Assembly (NCBI RefSeq): GCF_016865425.1
Contig: NZ_AP023355.1
Location: 3,036,198-3,100,197 of the forward strand
Source of the DNA: Actinocatenispora thailandica
GTDB lineage: Bacteria > Actinomycetota > Actinomycetes > Mycobacteriales > Micromonosporaceae
Reading direction: 5' to 3'
DNA: 64,000 bases
Shown here: in pieces, positions 44,468 to 57,237 of the stretch
How the letters are laid out: each line of letters opens with the position of its first letter
Numbering within the stretch: the stretch's first letter is position 1
Program-made: the position numbers and the translations under genes
Notes under the pieces: model-generated
What the model was told of the DNA's origin: nothing
Seen by the model: only the letters and a program-made list of their open reading frames with translations
Databases searched by the model: none

Positions 44468-46393
44468 GTGGCACCACCTCCGAAGGGTCGGATGCATCCG
44501 TCCCGCTATCTGGCCGTGCTTGGCGGCATCTTTGTCGTTCTGTACGCGCTGGTGTTCTTCACCGGGCCGGGCTCCATCGGCGACGTGCATCAGAAGCTGA
44601 AGCCTCGGCTCGGGCTGGACCTGGTCGGTGGCACGACGTTGACGCTGATCGCGCAGACCACCGACGGCAAGCCGCCGCCGAAGACCAGTCTCGAAGAGGC
44701 TCGCAACATCATCGAGCAGCGGGTCAACGGCCTCGGTATCGCCGAGCCGGAGGTGGTCACCGAGGGAAACCAGAACATCGTCGTCTCGGTGGCGGGCCAG
44801 AACAGCGACGCGATCAAGCAGGTCGGGCAGCCGGCCCAGCTGCGGTTCCGTAAGGTCATCAACGCGACGCAGGACCAGGGCCCGACCGCTTCGCCCACCC
44901 CGAAGCCGAGCGCCAGTTCCAGCGGCAAGCCGAAGGCGTCCGGCAGCGCGACCCCGTCCGGCAGCGTGAAGCCGTCGGCGAGCAAGACGCCGTCGGCGAC
45001 CCCGTCGGCGAGCAAGAGCGCCCAGTCCAGCAAGAGCCCGTCGGCGAGCAGCACGCCGTCCGCGGCGGCCAGCCCGAGCACCGACAACACCAACGTCGGT
45101 ACGAACAAGGCGGCCCAGAAGAAGCTGCTGGCGAAGGTGCAGAAGAAGCTGGGGGCGACCTACCAGCTGGCGCAGCAGGTGACCAGCCCGGACCAGGTGG
45201 CCCAGGGCGGCGCGCAGGCGGAACAGGCGCTCAAGGGGTTCCGCAAGCTCAGCCCGGCCGAGGTCTCGGTGCTGCCGACGACGATGCAGTTCAACATCCC
45301 GCAGATCAGCTGCAAGCAGCTGAACAACCGCCCGGCCGGCTCGATCGACAACGAGAACGCGCAGGTCGTCTCCTGCGACTCCGGGCAGAAGCTGTTGCTG
45401 GACAAGGCGAAGGTCCTCGGGACCGACGTCAAGAGCGCCGACTACACCTACGACAACCAGGCCGGCGGCTGGAAGGTCACCCTGTCGTTCAAGGGCAAGG
45501 GTCAGTCCAAGTGGACGAACCTGACCAAGGAGGCCTACGACAACTCCGGCAAGACCAAGTGCGAGCAGGCCGCGCTGGGTGCGGAGGGGCACTGCCGGGT
45601 CGCCATCGTGCTGGACACCAAGGTCGTGTCGTCCCCGCAGATCACCTCGGTGATCGCGGGTGACGCGGAGATCACCGGTGGGTTCAGCCAGTCGCAGGCG
45701 ACGCTGCTGGCCAACCAGTTGAAGTTCGGTGCGCTGCCGCTGACGTTCCACCAGGGCGAGGCGAACCAGGTCTCGGCCTCGCTGGGGACCAGCCAACTGG
45801 AGGCCGGGCTGATCGCGGCCGCGATCGGCCTGCTGATCGTGATCATCTACTCGCTGTTCTACTACCGGCTGCTCGGCATCGTGATCTTCCTGAGCCTGGT
45901 GCTGTCCGGGTTGCTGGTGTTCGCGGCGTTGATCCTGCTCGGCCGCAACCCCGGGTTGACCCTGACCCTTGCCGGCTTCGCGGGATTCGTGGTGTCGTTG
46001 GGTGTGGCTGCCGACTCGTTCGTCATCTACTTCGAACGGCTCAAGGACGAGATCCGGGACGGCCGAAGTCCGCGCAGCGCGGTGCCTCGAGCCTGGGCGC
46101 GCGCCCGCCGGACGATCATCTCGGCCAACGCGATCACCATTCTGTGTGCCGCGGTGCTCTACTTCCTGTCCGCCGGGTCGGTGAAGGGTTTCGCGTTCGC
46201 GCTGGGGCTCGCCACCATCCTGGACCTGATCGTGGTGTTCCTGTTCCGGCACCCGATCATGACCCTGTTCGCCCGCAGCAAGGCGTTCCTGTCGCCGCGG
46301 GTGTCGGGCCTGGGTCGGGTGCTCGACCAGCAACGGTCCGAGGAGAAGCCGACCCGCCGCCGCTCCGGTCGCACCGAGACGAAGGAGGCCTGA
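44468..46393 (+). CDS. secD: Protein translocase subunit SecD
   Basis: A 641-residue membrane protein. The first helix is YLAVLGGIFVVLYALVFF, followed by RLGLDLVGGTTLTL (P1 domain). A Ser/Pro/Lys low-complexity insert of about 80 residues comes next (about 135-215), typical of actinobacterial SecD. Five C-terminal helices complete the RND-type channel (GVAADSFVIYFERLKDEIRD). Uses proton motive force to pull exported proteins. GTG 44468 follows AGGAG. One base separates it from secF. Confidence 0.96.
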   Translation: MAPPPKGRMHPSRYLAVLGGIFVVLYALVFFTGPGSIGDVHQKLKPRLGLDLVGGTTLTLIAQTTDGKPPPKTSLEEARNIIEQRVNGLGIAEPEVVTEGNQNIVVSVAGQNSDAIKQVGQPAQLRFRKVINATQDQGPTASPTPKPSASSSGKPKASGSATPSGSVKPSASKTPSATPSASKSAQSSKSPSASSTPSAAASPSTDNTNVGTNKAAQKKLLAKVQKKLGATYQLAQQVTSPDQVAQGGAQAEQALKGFRKLSPAEVSVLPTTMQFNIPQISCKQLNNRPAGSIDNENAQVVSCDSGQKLLLDKAKVLGTDVKSADYTYDNQAGGWKVTLSFKGKGQSKWTNLTKEAYDNSGKTKCEQAALGAEGHCRVAIVLDTKVVSSPQITSVIAGDAEITGGFSQSQATLLANQLKFGALPLTFHQGEANQVSASLGTSQLEAGLIAAAIGLLIVIIYSLFYYRLLGIVIFLSLVLSGLLVFAALILLGRNPGLTLTLAGFAGFVVSLGVAADSFVIYFERLKDEIRDGRSPRSAVPRAWARARRTIISANAITILCAAVLYFLSAGSVKGFAFALGLATILDLIVVFLFRHPIMTLFARSKAFLSPRVSGLGRVLDQQRSEEKPTRRRSGRTETKEA

Positions 46394-46394
46394 G

Positions 46395-47609
46395 ATGAGC
46401 AAGAAACGCCACGGCCTCGCGCACCGGTTGTACATGGGGCAGGCCGGCCTCAACATCATCGGCCATCGCAAGTGGTTCTACCTGGTCACGCTGGTGATCC
46501 TGATCGTCGGGCTGACGAGCTTCTTCGTTCGCGGCTTCCACCTGGGCATCGACTTCCGCGGTGGTGAGCAGTTCCAGATCCCGAAGACGTCGTCGGTGAG
46601 CCTGGAGGACGCGAAGAAGGCGGTCACCGACGGCGGCGCGGTGGTCATCACCGGCCAGTCGGTCGGCGGGACGCACCCGACGTACCTGATCAAGACCGAG
46701 AGCCTGAGCGTCGGCGCGGCGGAGAAGGTCAAGACGACCATCAGCCAGGACCTGAACATCCCGGCGAACCAGATCAGCGAGAACTCGGTGTCCGGCGCCT
46801 GGGGTGCGCAGATCACCCAGAAGGCCGGCATCGCGCTGATCGTGTTCCTGGCCCTGGTGGTCGTCTATCTGATCTTCAGATTCGAGTGGCGAATGGCCGT
46901 CGCGGCGTTCGCCTCGCTCATCCACGACCTGTTCGTGGCGGCGACCGTCTACTCGATCGTGGGCTGGGAGGTCACCCCGAACACCGTCATCGGGCTGCTG
47001 ACCATCCTCGGGTTCTCGCTGTACGACCTGGTCGTGGTGTTCGACAAGGTGCACGAGAACACCCGGGGCATCACCGCGAGCAGCCGGATGACCTACGGCG
47101 AGGCCACCAACCTGGCGATCAACCAGACCCTGATGCGCTCGATCAACACCACGGTGATCTCGCTGCTGCCGGTCGCGGGCCTGCTGTTCATCGGTGCCGG
47201 GTTGCTCGGCGCCGGGACGCTCAAGGACCTGGGCCTGGTGCTGTTCGTCGGCATGCTCTCCGGCACCTACTCGTCGATCTTCCTGGCCGCGCCGGTCCTG
47301 GTGGACCTGAAGATGCGCGACTCGCGTTATCGGGCCCACGCGGCGCGGGTGCTCGCCCGGCGGGCTGCCGGCGACACCGGCGGCCGCCGCCGGCGCGCCG
47401 ACAAGACCAAGGCGGACGGGGAGTCGGCGAGCGACGAGGCGGCGGACACGGACGAGAAGTCGGAGGACAAGCCCGGCGCCGATCGGGTGCTCGCCGGCTC
47501 GGCGCCGCGTCCGGGTGCCCGGCCGACCAACCGGCCGGCGGCGCGTCGGCGCAGCGGCCGAGGCGGCTCCTCCGGTGGCAACCGTCCCGGTACCAAGCGC
47601 AAGTCCTGA
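46395..47609 (+). CDS. secF: Protein translocase subunit SecF
   Basis: A 404-residue partner of SecD. The N-terminal helix, FHLGIDFRGGEQFQIP, a periplasmic domain and five helices with LGFSLYDLVVVFDKVHENTR and MRSINTTVISLLPVAGLLF are all present. A long basic/acidic disordered tail (about 100 residues, ending KRKS) is cytoplasmic. ATG 46395. Confidence 0.96.
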   Translation: MSKKRHGLAHRLYMGQAGLNIIGHRKWFYLVTLVILIVGLTSFFVRGFHLGIDFRGGEQFQIPKTSSVSLEDAKKAVTDGGAVVITGQSVGGTHPTYLIKTESLSVGAAEKVKTTISQDLNIPANQISENSVSGAWGAQITQKAGIALIVFLALVVVYLIFRFEWRMAVAAFASLIHDLFVAATVYSIVGWEVTPNTVIGLLTILGFSLYDLVVVFDKVHENTRGITASSRMTYGEATNLAINQTLMRSINTTVISLLPVAGLLFIGAGLLGAGTLKDLGLVLFVGMLSGTYSSIFLAAPVLVDLKMRDSRYRAHAARVLARRAAGDTGGRRRRADKTKADGESASDEAADTDEKSEDKPGADRVLAGSAPRPGARPTNRPAARRRSGRGGSSGGNRPGTKRKS

Positions 47610-47638
47610 CGACGACGGCACGAGGGTAGGTACGCCAG

Positions 47639-48259
47639 GTGACCCGGGTTGACCCAGGCATCGAGCCCGGCGACGGGCCGGACGCTGGTGTCGGTACGCC
47701 GACCGACGCCGCCGCGCCACACGGGGACAGCGGCGCGGCGGTGGCCGCGGCGGTGGCCAAGCACGTTCTGGACGTACCGGACTTTCCCGAAACCGGGGTG
47801 ACGTTCAAGGACCTCACCCCGCTGTTCGCCGACCCGGACGGGTTCCGGCACGTGATCGACGCGGTCGTCGAACATCACGGACCGGACTCGTTCGACGTTG
47901 TGGCCGGGATCGAGGCGCGCGGGTTCGTCATCGCCGCCGCGGTCGCCTACGCGACCGGGACCGGTGTGGTGCCGGTGCGCAAGGCCGGCAAGCTGCCCCG
48001 CCGCACCATCTCCGCCTCGTACTCGCTGGAGTACGGCACGGCCACGCTGGAGGTGCACGAGGACGCGTTCCACCGCGGCGAGCGGGTCCTGGTGGTCGAC
48101 GACGTGCTCGCCACCGGCGGTACCGCCGAGGCGACGCTGCACCTGGTGGAACGGGCCGGTGGCAGCGTCGCGGGCTTCAGCGTGCTGCTGGAGCTGGGTT
48201 TCCTGCAGGGCCGACAACGGCTCGCGCCGCGTCCGGTGCACGCCCTGCTGACCCTCTGA
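47639..48259 (+). CDS. apt: Adenine phosphoribosyltransferase
   Basis: A 206-residue type I PRTase that recycles adenine to AMP. It has VPDFPETGVTFKDLTPLF, FDVVAGIEARGFVIAAAVAY, and the PRPP-binding loop ERVLVVDDVLATGGTAEATL. The first 35 residues are an extension. GTG 47639, 29 bases after secF. Situated between secF and rel as in most actinobacteria. Confidence 0.95.
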   Translation: MTRVDPGIEPGDGPDAGVGTPTDAAAPHGDSGAAVAAAVAKHVLDVPDFPETGVTFKDLTPLFADPDGFRHVIDAVVEHHGPDSFDVVAGIEARGFVIAAAVAYATGTGVVPVRKAGKLPRRTISASYSLEYGTATLEVHEDAFHRGERVLVVDDVLATGGTAEATLHLVERAGGSVAGFSVLLELGFLQGRQRLAPRPVHALLTL

Positions 48260-48454
48260 GCGGGCTCGTCGGGCTTGCCCGGCATGCCGGTGACGCCCGC
48301 CCGAGTGCCGTCCCGGCCCGCTTGTCGCCGACCTCGTGGTGTCGACCGAGCCGCGGGATACGATGGGCACTCGGATCCGCGGAACAGACCGTGGGCCGCG
48401 CCGCGTCGCCTTCCCAGGGGTGTGTGTTGACCGAGCAGAGCTCAGGAGAGCCAG

Positions 48455-50833
<2,379 letters not shown>

Positions 50834-50927
50834 TCGGTCCGTCCGTCACAGCGTGTGCGCTCGCTTGACCTGCGCCGACCACCTACCATGGACGATCCGT
50901 GACCATCGGTGGACTTCGGAGGCGAGC

Positions 50928-51098
50928 ATGAGTGAGGACCGTGAGCAGTCCACTCCCGGTCCTGCCGACCCGACGGCCCGCCCGGCCCTGCCGCGGCGGT
51001 CCCCGACCCGGACCGGCAACCATCGCGCGCCGGACCTGGACGGCCCGGACGAGGGTGAGCTCGCCGCGATCCTGCGCCACCTGCACACCGAACTCTGA
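50928..51098 (+). CDS. Small hypothetical protein, 56 residues
   Basis: ATG 50928 has CGGAGG seven bases upstream. The product, MSEDREQSTPGPADPTARPA and on to GPDEGELAAILRHLHTEL, is disordered with a short amphipathic helix at the end. The good ribosome site and a terminator after it support a real gene. Function unknown. Confidence 0.55.
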   Translation: MSEDREQSTPGPADPTARPALPRRSPTRTGNHRAPDLDGPDEGELAAILRHLHTEL

Positions 51099-51155
51099 CC
51101 CGGCGGTCCACCCGGTCCGGGCCGGCACCCCGCCACCCGCCCAGCCGCGGACAGC

Positions 51156-51193
51156 GAACGGGCCGGCGCCGCAGCAGCGGCACCGGCCCGTTC
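51156..51193. terminator. Strong bidirectional terminator
   Basis: A 17-base stem (GAACGGGCCGGCGCCGC / GCGGCACCGGCCCGTTC, one mismatch) with a 4-base loop, between the converging 56-codon gene and the cyclophilin gene. Confidence 0.9.
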
Positions 51194-51207
51194 TTCGTCG
51201 CGGGTGG

Positions 51208-52077
51208 TCAGCTCTTGTTGCTGGCCGAGGTCGACGGGGTCGGCGAGGAGGTCGCCGGCGCGGAGACCCGCAGGGAGGAGATCTTCACCTTCTCCTTCGG
51301 CGCGCCGTCGCCCTTGCTGGCGTTGGCGCCGGTGACGCCCTTGTTCGCGATCGCCTGGACCTTGTCGAGGCCCTTGCTGACGGTGCCGATCACCGAGTAC
51401 GAGGCGGGCAGGTCACTGTCGCCGTACACGATGAAGAACTGGCTGGAGCCGCTGCCCGCCTGGCCGGTGTTCGCCACGGCGACGGTCCCGGCCGGGTAGG
51501 TCGGCTTCTTGCCGGTCGGCAGGTTCTCGTCCTTGACCGTGTAGGTCGGGCCGCCGGAGCCGGTGCCGGACGGGTCGCCGCACTGCAGCACCTCCAGCCC
51601 GGACGCCTTGGTGGTCAGCCGGTGGCAGGTGGTGTTGTCGAAGAACTTCTTGCTCGCCAGGTAGGCGAAGCTGTTGACGTTGCAGGGCGCCTTGGCGGTG
51701 TCCAGCTTGACGTCGATCTCGCCCCGGTTGGTCTTGATCGTCATCGTCTGGGTGCCGGTCTTCGGCACGTCGCTGTTGCTCGGCATGCCGACGTCCTTGA
51801 GCTTCTGCCCGGACTTCGCCGTCGCCTTGGTGTAGCAGCTGCCGGCCGCGGCGGCGGTGGCGCTGGGCTTCGCCTTCGCCTTCGCGCTGCCGTTGTCCTT
51901 GCCACTCTTGGCCCAGACGACGACGCCGGTCAGCCCGCCGACGACGATCACGGCCGCCGCGATCCCGACGATCGCCAGGACCTGCCGGCGCTTGCGCGCC
52001 GCCGCGGCGCGACGGGCCATCTGGCGTTCGAGCTTGGCGCGGGCCAACGCGCGCTGGCGGTTCCTACTGGAAGCCAA
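51208..52077 (-). CDS. Membrane-anchored cyclophilin-type peptidyl-prolyl isomerase
   Basis: A 289-residue protein from TTG 52077, chosen for its strong GGGGAGGGGAG ribosome site; upstream starts lack one. A basic cytoplasmic N-terminus of about 35 residues is followed by one helix (VLAIVGIAAAVIVVGGLTGV), a Lys/Ala/Ser linker and a cyclophilin domain (VNSFAYLASKKFFDNTTCHR, GSSQFFIVYGDSDL). It assists folding outside the membrane. Conserved neighbour of rel. Confidence 0.92.
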   Translation of the reverse strand: MASSRNRQRALARAKLERQMARRAAAARKRRQVLAIVGIAAAVIVVGGLTGVVVWAKSGKDNGSAKAKAKPSATAAAAGSCYTKATAKSGQKLKDVGMPSNSDVPKTGTQTMTIKTNRGEIDVKLDTAKAPCNVNSFAYLASKKFFDNTTCHRLTTKASGLEVLQCGDPSGTGSGGPTYTVKDENLPTGKKPTYPAGTVAVANTGQAGSGSSQFFIVYGDSDLPASYSVIGTVSKGLDKVQAIANKGVTGANASKGDGAPKEKVKISSLRVSAPATSSPTPSTSASNKS

Positions 52078-52469
52078 CGTCAGCTCCCCTCCCCGGTCGG
52101 ACTGCAAGGACAATACGGGACTCGGATGGTACGAAACGGCGCGTCTGCCGCCGGCGGAAGGGCCGAACGAGGAGGTTGTGCCGGGTGTACCCGTGGGTGT
52201 CGCCGCGCACGGCGGTGGGACCCAGCGTCAAAGGTTAACCAACTGTGATCGGAGCGCGCGCGGACCGGGCGGAACAAATACGTAACGGATCACCCGAAGA
52301 CGGCTGGGCGGCCCGCCGGACCGCTGCTCGGTACGGCGTCGTCGCTGGGTAGGCTGGTCGGGTATCGCATCGCCCATCCCGCGTCCGCGCGCATCCGGCC
52401 GGTGCCGCGCCGCGGGCCCCGGGCGTGGTCGCCCACGCGGCGCCGCGCCGCGGGTACAGGAAGGACGTC

Positions 52470-53207
52470 ATGTTCGTCGCCGGGTTCCCGTCCGCCGCGT
52501 TCGGCACGAACTGCTACGTGCTCGCCCCGGCCGTCGGCGAGCAGTGCGTGATCGTCGACCCCGGTTACCAGGTGGCCGACGAACTGGCCGAGGTGGTCGC
52601 CGAGTTCCGGTTGCGTCCGGTCGCGGTGCTGTTGACGCACGGCCACCTCGATCACACGTTCTCGGTGGTGCCGGTCTGCAAGGCGAACGACGTCACCGCC
52701 TACGTGCACCCGGCCGACCGGGCGATGCTCGCCGATCCGACCGTGGGGCTGTCCCCGGAGCTGGTCGCCGCGCTGCACCAGTTGCCGGACGGCATGGTCG
52801 ACACCGAGCCCGCCGATGTCGCGGAGCTCACCGACGGTGCGACGCTGTCGCTGGCCGGGCTGACCCTGGCCGTCGACCATGCGCCCGGCCATACCGAGGG
52901 GTCGGTGATGTTCCGTCTGCCCGGTGGGGTGCGGCGCGTCGGTGCGCAGCTGCCTCCCGAGCAGGCCGAGCTGGCTGAGGCCAGCGAGGTCTGCCTGACC
53001 GGGGACGTGCTCTTCGCCGGCTCGGTAGGACGCGTGGACATGCCCGGCGGGTCCGCCGCGGCGATGGCCGACAGCCTGCGGCGCCGGGTGCTGCCGCTGG
53101 CCGACACCGTCGCCGTCCTGCCCGGGCACGGGCCGCACACCACGATCGGCCGCGAGCGGCGCACCAATCCGTACCTGCTGGATCCGGGCGTGCTCGCGGC
53201 CACCTGA
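52470..53207 (+). CDS. MBL-fold metallohydrolase (glyoxalase II-like)
   Basis: A 245-residue protein starting MFVAGFPSAAFGTNCYVLAP, with the metal motif LLTHGHLDHTFSV (HxHxDH), HAPGHTEGSVMF, CLTGDVLFAGSVGR and the final LPGHGPHTTIGRER. It likely hydrolyses a thioester such as a mycothiol or other thiol adduct. Substrate inferred only at family level. ATG 52470 follows AGGAAGG. Confidence 0.92.
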   Translation: MFVAGFPSAAFGTNCYVLAPAVGEQCVIVDPGYQVADELAEVVAEFRLRPVAVLLTHGHLDHTFSVVPVCKANDVTAYVHPADRAMLADPTVGLSPELVAALHQLPDGMVDTEPADVAELTDGATLSLAGLTLAVDHAPGHTEGSVMFRLPGGVRRVGAQLPPEQAELAEASEVCLTGDVLFAGSVGRVDMPGGSAAAMADSLRRRVLPLADTVAVLPGHGPHTTIGRERRTNPYLLDPGVLAAT

Positions 53208-53291
53208 CACGTCGTCGAAGATCCGTTTCGCGCGCCACCGGCGATCAGCCGGGCCGGGTCGCGTCGTACGCCGAGGAGCGTTGAACACACC

Positions 53292-54626
53292 ATGAGCCAG
53301 GGCAAACCGACCCCGCTCAGCGGCTTCCCCGAGTGGCTGCCGGCCGGGCAGATCGTGCAGCGGCAGGTGATCGACACGCTGAGCCGTGTCTTCGAGCTGC
53401 ACGGGTTCGCGCCGCTGTCCACCCGCGCGGTGGAACCGCTGGACCAGCTGTTGCGCAAGGGCGAGACCTCCAAGGAGGTGTACGTGCTGCGCCGGCTGCA
53501 GGCCGACGCCGACGACGCCTCGGACTCCGGGCTCGGGTTGCACTTCGACCTGACCGTGCCGTTCGCCCGGTACGTGCTGGAGAACGCCGGCAAGCTGCAG
53601 TTCCCGTTCCGGCGGTACCAGATCCAGCCGTGCTGGCGCGGCGAGCGGCCGCAGGAGGGCCGCTACCGCGAGTTCTGGCAGGCCGACATCGACGTGGTCG
53701 ACCGGGACACCCTGTCGCCGCACTACGAGGTCGAACTGCCGCTGGTGATCGCGGACGCGCTGGGCGCGCTGCCGCTGCCGAAGGCGACCATGCACGTCAA
53801 CAACCGGAAGCTGTCCCAGGGCTTCTACACCGGCCTCGGGTTGTCGGACCCGATGGCGGCGATCCGGATCGTCGACAAGATCGACAAGATCGGCCCGGGC
53901 GGGGTCGGCGCAACGCTGGCCGACGAGCTCGGCGCGTCCGACGCGCAGATCAAGGCGTGCCTGGCGATGGCCGAGATCCGCACCACGGACGGTTCGTTCG
54001 CCGACCGGCTGGCCGCGCTCGGGGTGGCCGACCCGCTGCTCGACGAGGGCATCGAGGAGCTGACCCGGGTGGTCGAGGCGGCCGCCGAACACGCGCCCGG
54101 GCTGGTCGTGGCGGACCTGCGGATCGCCCGCGGGCTGGACTACTACACCGGCACCGTGTACGAGACGTTCCTGGACGGAGCCGAGGCGCTCGGGTCGATC
54201 TGCTCGGGTGGCCGCTACGACAACCTCGCCACCGCCGGCACCGAGAGCTATCCGGGTGTCGGGCTGTCGATCGGGATCTCCCGGATCCTCGGCCGGCTGC
54301 TGGGTCGCCACGAACTGACCGCCACCCGGACCGTCCCGACCTGCGTACTGGTGGCGCTGCCCGACGACGCCTCCCGGCCGGCGTGCGACCGGATCGCGGC
54401 CGGGCTGCGCCGGCGCGGCATCGCCACCGAGGTGGCTCCGGCGGCGCAGAAGTACGGCAAGCAGATCCGGTTCGCGCAGCGCCGCGGCATCCCGTACGTG
54501 CTGTTCCCGGACGCCGACGGTGCTGTCGAGATCCGCGACATCCGCTCCGGCGAGCAGGCGCCGGCCGTGCTGGAGAGCTGGCAGCCGCCGGCCGCCGACC
54601 TGCACGCCCGGATCGGTACCGAATAG
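53292..54626 (+). CDS. hisS: Histidyl-tRNA synthetase
   Basis: A 444-residue class II synthetase. Motif 2 is FRRYQIQPCWRGERPQEGRY, the histidine A loop RGLDYYTGTVYETF, motif 3 GLSIGISRILGRLLG, and the C-terminal anticodon-binding domain follows. ATG 53292. Confidence 0.96.
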   Translation: MSQGKPTPLSGFPEWLPAGQIVQRQVIDTLSRVFELHGFAPLSTRAVEPLDQLLRKGETSKEVYVLRRLQADADDASDSGLGLHFDLTVPFARYVLENAGKLQFPFRRYQIQPCWRGERPQEGRYREFWQADIDVVDRDTLSPHYEVELPLVIADALGALPLPKATMHVNNRKLSQGFYTGLGLSDPMAAIRIVDKIDKIGPGGVGATLADELGASDAQIKACLAMAEIRTTDGSFADRLAALGVADPLLDEGIEELTRVVEAAAEHAPGLVVADLRIARGLDYYTGTVYETFLDGAEALGSICSGGRYDNLATAGTESYPGVGLSIGISRILGRLLGRHELTATRTVPTCVLVALPDDASRPACDRIAAGLRRRGIATEVAPAAQKYGKQIRFAQRRGIPYVLFPDADGAVEIRDIRSGEQAPAVLESWQPPAADLHARIGTE

Positions 54627-54731
54627 TCCGACCCCGGCCGCCGGTCGTGCACCGGCCGGCGGCTGAAACAATCGTCTCGGGCCCTCGGAAACACCCGGCC
54701 CGGAACCGCGATCTGTCGAAGGAGAACGCTC

Positions 54732-56567
54732 GTGATCCGCACCCACGGGGCAGGCACGCTGCGCGCCGAGCATGTCGGGCACCATGTCACGCTGGCCGGT
54801 TGGGTGGCCCGCCGCCGCGACCACGGCGGGGTGATCTTCGTCGACCTGCGGGACGCCTCCGGCGTCGTCCAGGTGGTGTTCCGGGGCGGTACCGCCGAGG
54901 CGGACGCCGCGGAGGCCGCCGCGCACGTGCTGCGCAGCGAGTACTGCGTGCGCATCGAGGGCACCGTCGAGGCCCGGCCGGCCGGCAACGAGAACCCGGA
55001 GCTGCCCACCGGCGACGTCGAGCTGACCGTCACCGCGCTGACGGTGCTCAGCGCCTCGGCGCCGCTGCCGTTCCCGATCGACGAACACCTGTCGGTCGGT
55101 GAGGAGGCCCGGCTCAAGTACCGCTACCTGGACCTGCGCCGGTCCGGCCCGGCGCACGCGCTGCGGCTGCGCAGCGACGCGAACCGGATCGCCCGTACCG
55201 TGCTGGCCGAGCGCGACTTCGTCGAGATCGAGACGCCGACGCTGACCCGCTCCACCCCGGAGGGCGCCCGCGACTTCCTGGTCCCGGTGCGGTTGCAGCC
55301 CGGCTCCTGGTACGCGCTGCCGCAGTCGCCGCAGCTGTTCAAGCAGCTGCTGATGGTGGCCGGGATGGAGCGCTACTACCAGATCGCGCGCTGCTACCGG
55401 GACGAGGACTTCCGCGCCGACCGGCAGCCGGAGTTCACCCAGCTCGACATCGAGATGTCGTTCGTCACCCAGGACGACGTGATCGAGGTCGGCGAGGCGA
55501 TCACCGCGGCGCTGTGGTCGCAGCTGGCCGGCTACGAGATTCCGCGGCCGATCCCGCGGATCACCTGGCACGAGGCGATGGACCGGTACGGCTCGGACAA
55601 GCCCGACCTGCGCTACGAGGTGGAGCTGACCGAGCTGACCGAGGTGCTGCGTGGCACCGAGTTCCGGGTGTTCGCCGGTGCGATCGCCGCCGGCGGTTAC
55701 GTGGGCGCGGTGGTGATGCCGGGCGGCGCCGGCCAGACCCGCAAGGAGCTGGACGGCTGGCAGGACTGGGCGAAGGCGCGCGGCGCCAAGGGCCTCGCGT
55801 ACGTGCTGTTCGACGCGGAGACCGGCGCGCCGAAGGGCCCGGTGGCGAAGAACCTGTCCGCCGAACACCTGGCCGCGCTGCCGGACGCGGTGGGCGCCAA
55901 GCCGGGCGACGCGGTGTTCTTCGCCGCCGGCGACCGGATCGGCGCGCAGGAACTGCTCGGCGCGGCCCGCAACGAGATCGCCCGCCGCTGCGGCCTGATC
56001 GACGAGAACGCCTGGGCGTTCTGCTGGGTGACCGACGCGCCGATGTTCCTGCCGGTGGAGTCCAGTGACGACGTGGCGGTCGGCTCCGGCGCCTGGACCG
56101 CCGTGCACCACCCGTTCACCTCGCCGGCCGGGGAGTGGCTGGAGACCTTCGAGCAGGACCCGGAGCGCGCCACCGCCCACGCGTACGACATCGTCTGCAA
56201 CGGCAACGAGATCGGCGGCGGCTCGATCCGTATCCACCAGGCGGACGTGCAGAAGCGCGTTTTCGACCTGCTCGGCATCACCCCGGACGACGCGGCCGAC
56301 AAGTTCGGCTTCCTGCTCGACGCCTTCCAGTACGGGCCGCCCCCGCACGGCGGCATCGCGTTCGGCTGGGACCGGGTGTGCATGCTGCTCGGCGGGCTGG
56401 ACAGCATCCGTGAGGTGATCGCGTTCCCGAAGTCGGGCGGCGGGTTCGACCCGCTGACCGGTGCGCCGACCCCGATCACGCCGCAGCAGCGGCGCGAGGC
56501 CGGGGTGGACGCGAAACCCAAGCCGAAGGCCGCCGAGGCAGCGGAGAAGCCGGCGACCGCGCAGTGA
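54732..56567 (+). CDS. aspS: Aspartyl-tRNA synthetase
   Basis: A 611-residue class IIb enzyme with an N-terminal OB-fold anticodon domain ([20 protein letters not shown]), motif 2 [20 protein letters not shown], the bacterial GAD insertion and motif 3 [15 protein letters not shown]. The C-terminal 30 residues are a Lys/Ala tail. It is unclear from sequence whether it is discriminating or also charges tRNA-Asn. GTG 54732 follows AAGGAG. Confidence 0.97.
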   Translation: MIRTHGAGTLRAEHVGHHVTLAGWVARRRDHGGVIFVDLRDASGVVQVVFRGGTAEADAAEAAAHVLRSEYCVRIEGTVEARPAGNENPELPTGDVELTVTALTVLSASAPLPFPIDEHLSVGEEARLKYRYLDLRRSGPAHALRLRSDANRIARTVLAERDFVEIETPTLTRSTPEGARDFLVPVRLQPGSWYALPQSPQLFKQLLMVAGMERYYQIARCYRDEDFRADRQPEFTQLDIEMSFVTQDDVIEVGEAITAALWSQLAGYEIPRPIPRITWHEAMDRYGSDKPDLRYEVELTELTEVLRGTEFRVFAGAIAAGGYVGAVVMPGGAGQTRKELDGWQDWAKARGAKGLAYVLFDAETGAPKGPVAKNLSAEHLAALPDAVGAKPGDAVFFAAGDRIGAQELLGAARNEIARRCGLIDENAWAFCWVTDAPMFLPVESSDDVAVGSGAWTAVHHPFTSPAGEWLETFEQDPERATAHAYDIVCNGNEIGGGSIRIHQADVQKRVFDLLGITPDDAADKFGFLLDAFQYGPPPHGGIAFGWDRVCMLLGGLDSIREVIAFPKSGGGFDPLTGAPTPITPQQRREAGVDAKPKPKAAEAAEKPATAQ

Positions 56568-56573
56568 CCGGGC

Positions 56574-56601
56574 GGCGCCTCCACCCCGGGGTGGAGGCGC
56601 C
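56574..56601. terminator. aspS terminator, 28-base perfect palindrome
   Basis: GGCGCCTCCACCCC followed directly by GGGGTGGAGGCGCC, seven bases after the aspS stop. With no spacer, about four central bases form the loop. Confidence 0.88.
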
Positions 56602-56691
56602 GAACCCATCCGGGCGCCGATGCGCCGCCACGGCCGGTTTCCGTAGCGTCGAGTTCGTTGACGATCGGCTCTCCACGGAAGTTGGCGGCGC

Positions 56692-57183
56692 ATGTCCTCC
56701 CAGACCACGTCCTACCTGCTCTACGGGTTGCTCGGGCTCGTCCTGCTGATCTGGATCATCTCCCGCCAGGTCGGCGAGCGCACCTGGACGCCGCGCCGGC
56801 TGGCGATCATGCCGTTGATCTTCGTGGTCGCCGCGGTGGTGAACGGCAAGACGCTCGGGCACGATCTGTCCACCGGGCTGGCGGTCGGTCTGTTCGTGGC
56901 CGGTCTGGTGCTCGCCGTCCTGCTCGGGCTGGCCCGGTCCGCCACGATGGCCGTCCGGCCTGGTTCGGACAATTCGGTGGTCACCCGCGGCAACGGGTGG
57001 ACGATTGGCCTGTGGCTGGTCTCGATCGCGGTACGGGTGGGGCTCGCGTTCGGCGCGTCCTCGCTCGGCGCGCCCGAGGGTATGGCCGAGGCGATGCTGT
57101 TCGCCGCCGTCACGATCGGCGCGCAGAACCTGGTCGTCGCCCGCCGCGGCGGGTTGCTCGGCGCGGTGCCGCAGCGGGTCTGA
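56692..57183 (+). CDS. DUF1453 (CcdC-like) integral membrane protein
   Basis: A 163-residue protein with about four or five helices (SYLLYGLLGLVLLIWIISRQ, LAIMPLIFVVAAVVNG, VGLFVAGLVLAVLLGLARSA). The RTWTPRRLAIMPLIF element is typical of this family. It precedes a sensor kinase, so it may belong to the same operon. Function unknown. Confidence 0.72.
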   Translation: MSSQTTSYLLYGLLGLVLLIWIISRQVGERTWTPRRLAIMPLIFVVAAVVNGKTLGHDLSTGLAVGLFVAGLVLAVLLGLARSATMAVRPGSDNSVVTRGNGWTIGLWLVSIAVRVGLAFGASSLGAPEGMAEAMLFAAVTIGAQNLVVARRGGLLGAVPQRV

Positions 57184-57237
57184 GCGGGGCCCGGCGGTGA
57201 CCGACAGCAGTCCGGGGAGGACGACGGCCTGCGCGAC

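Noticed and set aside
52290-56708. 1,472-codon minus-strand open frame opposite hisS and aspS
   Set aside because: Antisense to two tRNA synthetases; no domain recognisable; third-position GC pattern belongs to the plus strand.
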